Source of the DNA: Trifolium pratense
Lineage: Eukaryota > Streptophyta > Magnoliopsida > Fabales > Fabaceae
Assembly: GCF_020283565.1 (NCBI RefSeq)
Contig: NC_060062.1
Location: 50,242,439 to 50,306,438, forward strand
Direction of reading: 5' to 3'
DNA length: 64,000 bases
Part shown: in pieces, positions 62,430-64,000 of the stretch
Numbering within the stretch: position 1 is the stretch's first letter
Layout of the letters: each line of letters begins with the position of its first letter
Translations under genes and position numbers: made by a program
Notes under the pieces: generated by a model
Seen by the model: the letters and a program-made list of their open reading frames with translations, nothing else
Told to the model about the DNA's origin: nothing
The model's database searches: none

Positions 62430-63499
62430 GGATAAATAGGGTTTTACCCCCTGCAAAATAGGTCAGTTTTGCGTTACCCCCTGCAAAAAAATTTTTTGTG
62501 ATTACCCCTTGTAAAATGAAGATTCCATCATTTACCCCCCTCAGTCGATAACATGGATGTTGACTGGACAAAATTGATGACGTGGCACATACAAGTGGAA
62601 TGAATTCATTTTATATTTATTTTTTTATTGTCAATTCATTAATGATTGTATAATTATTATTTTTTTAATTAAAAAAAAAAAACTGAAAAAAAAGAAGAAA
62701 AAAACGATAGTAATTGGGGTTGAAGGTTCATCTTCTTCAATATTGCTATAATTTCATCATTCTCTCCAAAAAAAATCAAAAACAACATAAACCTGTCATC
62801 TTGAACGAAACCAACATAAACCTTCATCGTCACCTTCGCCGAAACCCACAGAAACCTTCATCGTCACCCTTGATTTTTGTTTTCAGATCTGGAAAATATT
62901 CATTAAACCTAAAGTGCCGGAAAATATTCCTTGTTAACACAAAAAAGTTCATCAAACTGTAGATCTGAAAAATATTCATTAAACTTAAATTAATAACTCA
63001 AACCTTCATCCAAGAATCGAAGAGTTTTGGAAAGTTTAAATTTTTTGTTACTTTGGCTTAGTTTTGTATCGTATAGTTGTGGTTATAGAAGAGAAATAAT
63101 TTAGGGTTGTTAATAAGATGTGAAATTTGAGAGAAATTTGGGTAAGAATATTTTGTTGATTGTGTGGGATTTGATTTGTGATTACACCGAGAAGAAGAAG
63201 AACAAGAATGTTTATAAATAAATTCTATTAACAATTTTTTTTAATTACTTTTTCTTTTTGAAAAATTAATAATTATATTAAGTTATTTATCTACGTGGCA
63301 CAAAAACTTTAATAAAAAATGAATGAAAAGCCACACATGCATCCCACGTCATCAATTTTGTCCAGTCAACATCCATGTTGTCGACTGAGGGGGGTAAATG
63401 ATGGAATCTTCATTTTACAGGGGGGTAATCACAAAAAATTTTTTTACAGGGGAGTAACGCAAAACTGACATATTTTGCAGGGGGTAACCCTATTTACCC
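62430..63499. mobile_element. Mutator-type non-autonomous element, 1070 bp, long TIRs
   Basis: The 9-bp target duplication TAGTAATAT (62421-62429, 63500-63508) is perfect. Termini are GGATAAATAGGGTT and, on the complement of the right end, GGGTAAATAGGGTT. The inverted repeats are highly similar for about 150 bp, through the ACCCCCTGCAAAA phrases to TTGATGACGTGG. The interior is non-coding with a duplicated ACCTTCATCGTCACC phrase near 62818-62868. It is unrelated in TIR sequence to the TTCGG Mutator elements. Confidence 0.9.
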
Positions 63500-64000
63500 T
63501 AGTAATATTTAAAATCATATTGTTTAAACATTGTTTAGAGAGATTTGTGAAGACAGGATAATATGGAAAGAAGAGCATAACGACCTAATGAGCATAAGTT
63601 ACTTTCAAAATATAAATCGCAGTTGCCAATTACATCCTCGATATTATTTTTTTTTGCTCTAAAAGAGTGTATGCTCCTCCCATACACTATAAATGATTAA
63701 ATCTACCACTCTATTTTGCACTCCTTTGAAAACTTCTTAAACAATATATATAAAATACTAATTACACCTCATAAGTGATGACGGATCGTCACACTCTCTA
63801 ATCCATGCCTATTTTAGCAATATTTAATGCATTTTAGTAGGTTTTAAGCAATAAATGTAAGAGAAATCTATTCATAAACATGATTACTCGTGTTGCAAGA
63901 AAACAAGAAAATTGCAGGAAGTTGCTGTAGTTCACTACGCTGGGGGCGTAGCCCATCACGCGCTGCGTGATGGAGATCACAGAGAGCCAAGTTTTTCACC
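63500..64000. other. Right-edge spacer with two adjacent hairpins
   Basis: The last bases include CTACGCTGGGGGCGTAG and, immediately after, CCATCACGCGCTGCGTGATGG (about 63937-63973), two adjacent GC-rich hairpins in AT-rich DNA. This probably belongs to a repeat that continues beyond the window. No gene was seen. Confidence 0.4.

Noticed and set aside
62714..62962. 82-codon frame inside the Mutator element
   Set aside because: It is composed of repeated CTTCATCGTCACC and poly-A translated in one frame; no transposase or captured-gene similarity was seen.

Overview
This is a plant nuclear genome window. The genes have short exons with GT-AG introns, the intergenic DNA is very AT-rich, and it is crowded with hAT, Mutator, Harbinger, Helitron, Copia, TRIM, LINE and SINE remnants. 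Several repeats (tRNA-derived SINEs, TRIM LTRs beginning TGTTAAGAAGTCCCACATCGG-like, TTCGG hairpin elements) look like those of legumes such as Medicago or Trifolium. That taxonomic placement is inference from memory of such repeats, not a search result.

Seven protein-coding genes can be modelled, and six of them are complete and in frame. (1) 43-275 (-) is an exon of a plant mobile domain (MAIN-like) gene that leaves the window on the left. (2) 6653-8832 (+) is a four-exon TPR protein of the POLLENLESS3/MS5 family (485 aa), with two perfect MSA mitotic promoter elements. (3) 9609-14890 (-) is a twelve-exon RAD17 checkpoint clamp loader (607 aa), tail to tail with gene 2. (4) 30078-33183 (-) is a seven-exon ROP/RAC small GTPase (197 aa, CSIL prenylation box). 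(5) 37907-41274, 43693-45860 and 47503-49301 (+) are three tandem five-exon GDSL lipases (360, 362 and 362 aa); the last two come from a recent segmental duplication. (6) 51783-54652 (-) is a four-exon stress-type F-box protein (FBS4/At4g35930-like, 266 aa) with an E2F-like site upstream. The GDSL set counts as one cluster, so there are eight gene models in all.

Layout. 0-6.4 kb is transposon-rich: a palindromic array, a Mutator MITE, two hAT MITEs, SINEs and LINE tails. 6.4-15 kb is the two cell-division genes. 15.7-19.2 kb has the termini of a Helitron on the minus strand. 20.5-27.6 kb is a 0.66-kb tandem duplication whose second copy was split by a 5.7-kb Copia element; that element has identical LTRs but a dead coding region and carries a dense array of CTGAAG palindromes. 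28-37 kb contains the ROP gene between SINEs and a GTACC-rich MITE. 37-50 kb is the GDSL cluster with TRIM insertions. 50-55 kb holds a second TTCGG MITE and the F-box gene. 55-64 kb is a nested transposon zone: a LINE RNase H fragment, a Harbinger ORF1 relic, a 3.3-kb hAT interrupted by another hAT element, and a 1.07-kb Mutator element with long terminal repeats.

No operon-like or clearly novel coding system was found. The less ordinary signals are the palindrome arrays, the precise nested insertions that allow relative dating, and the cell-cycle promoter elements.
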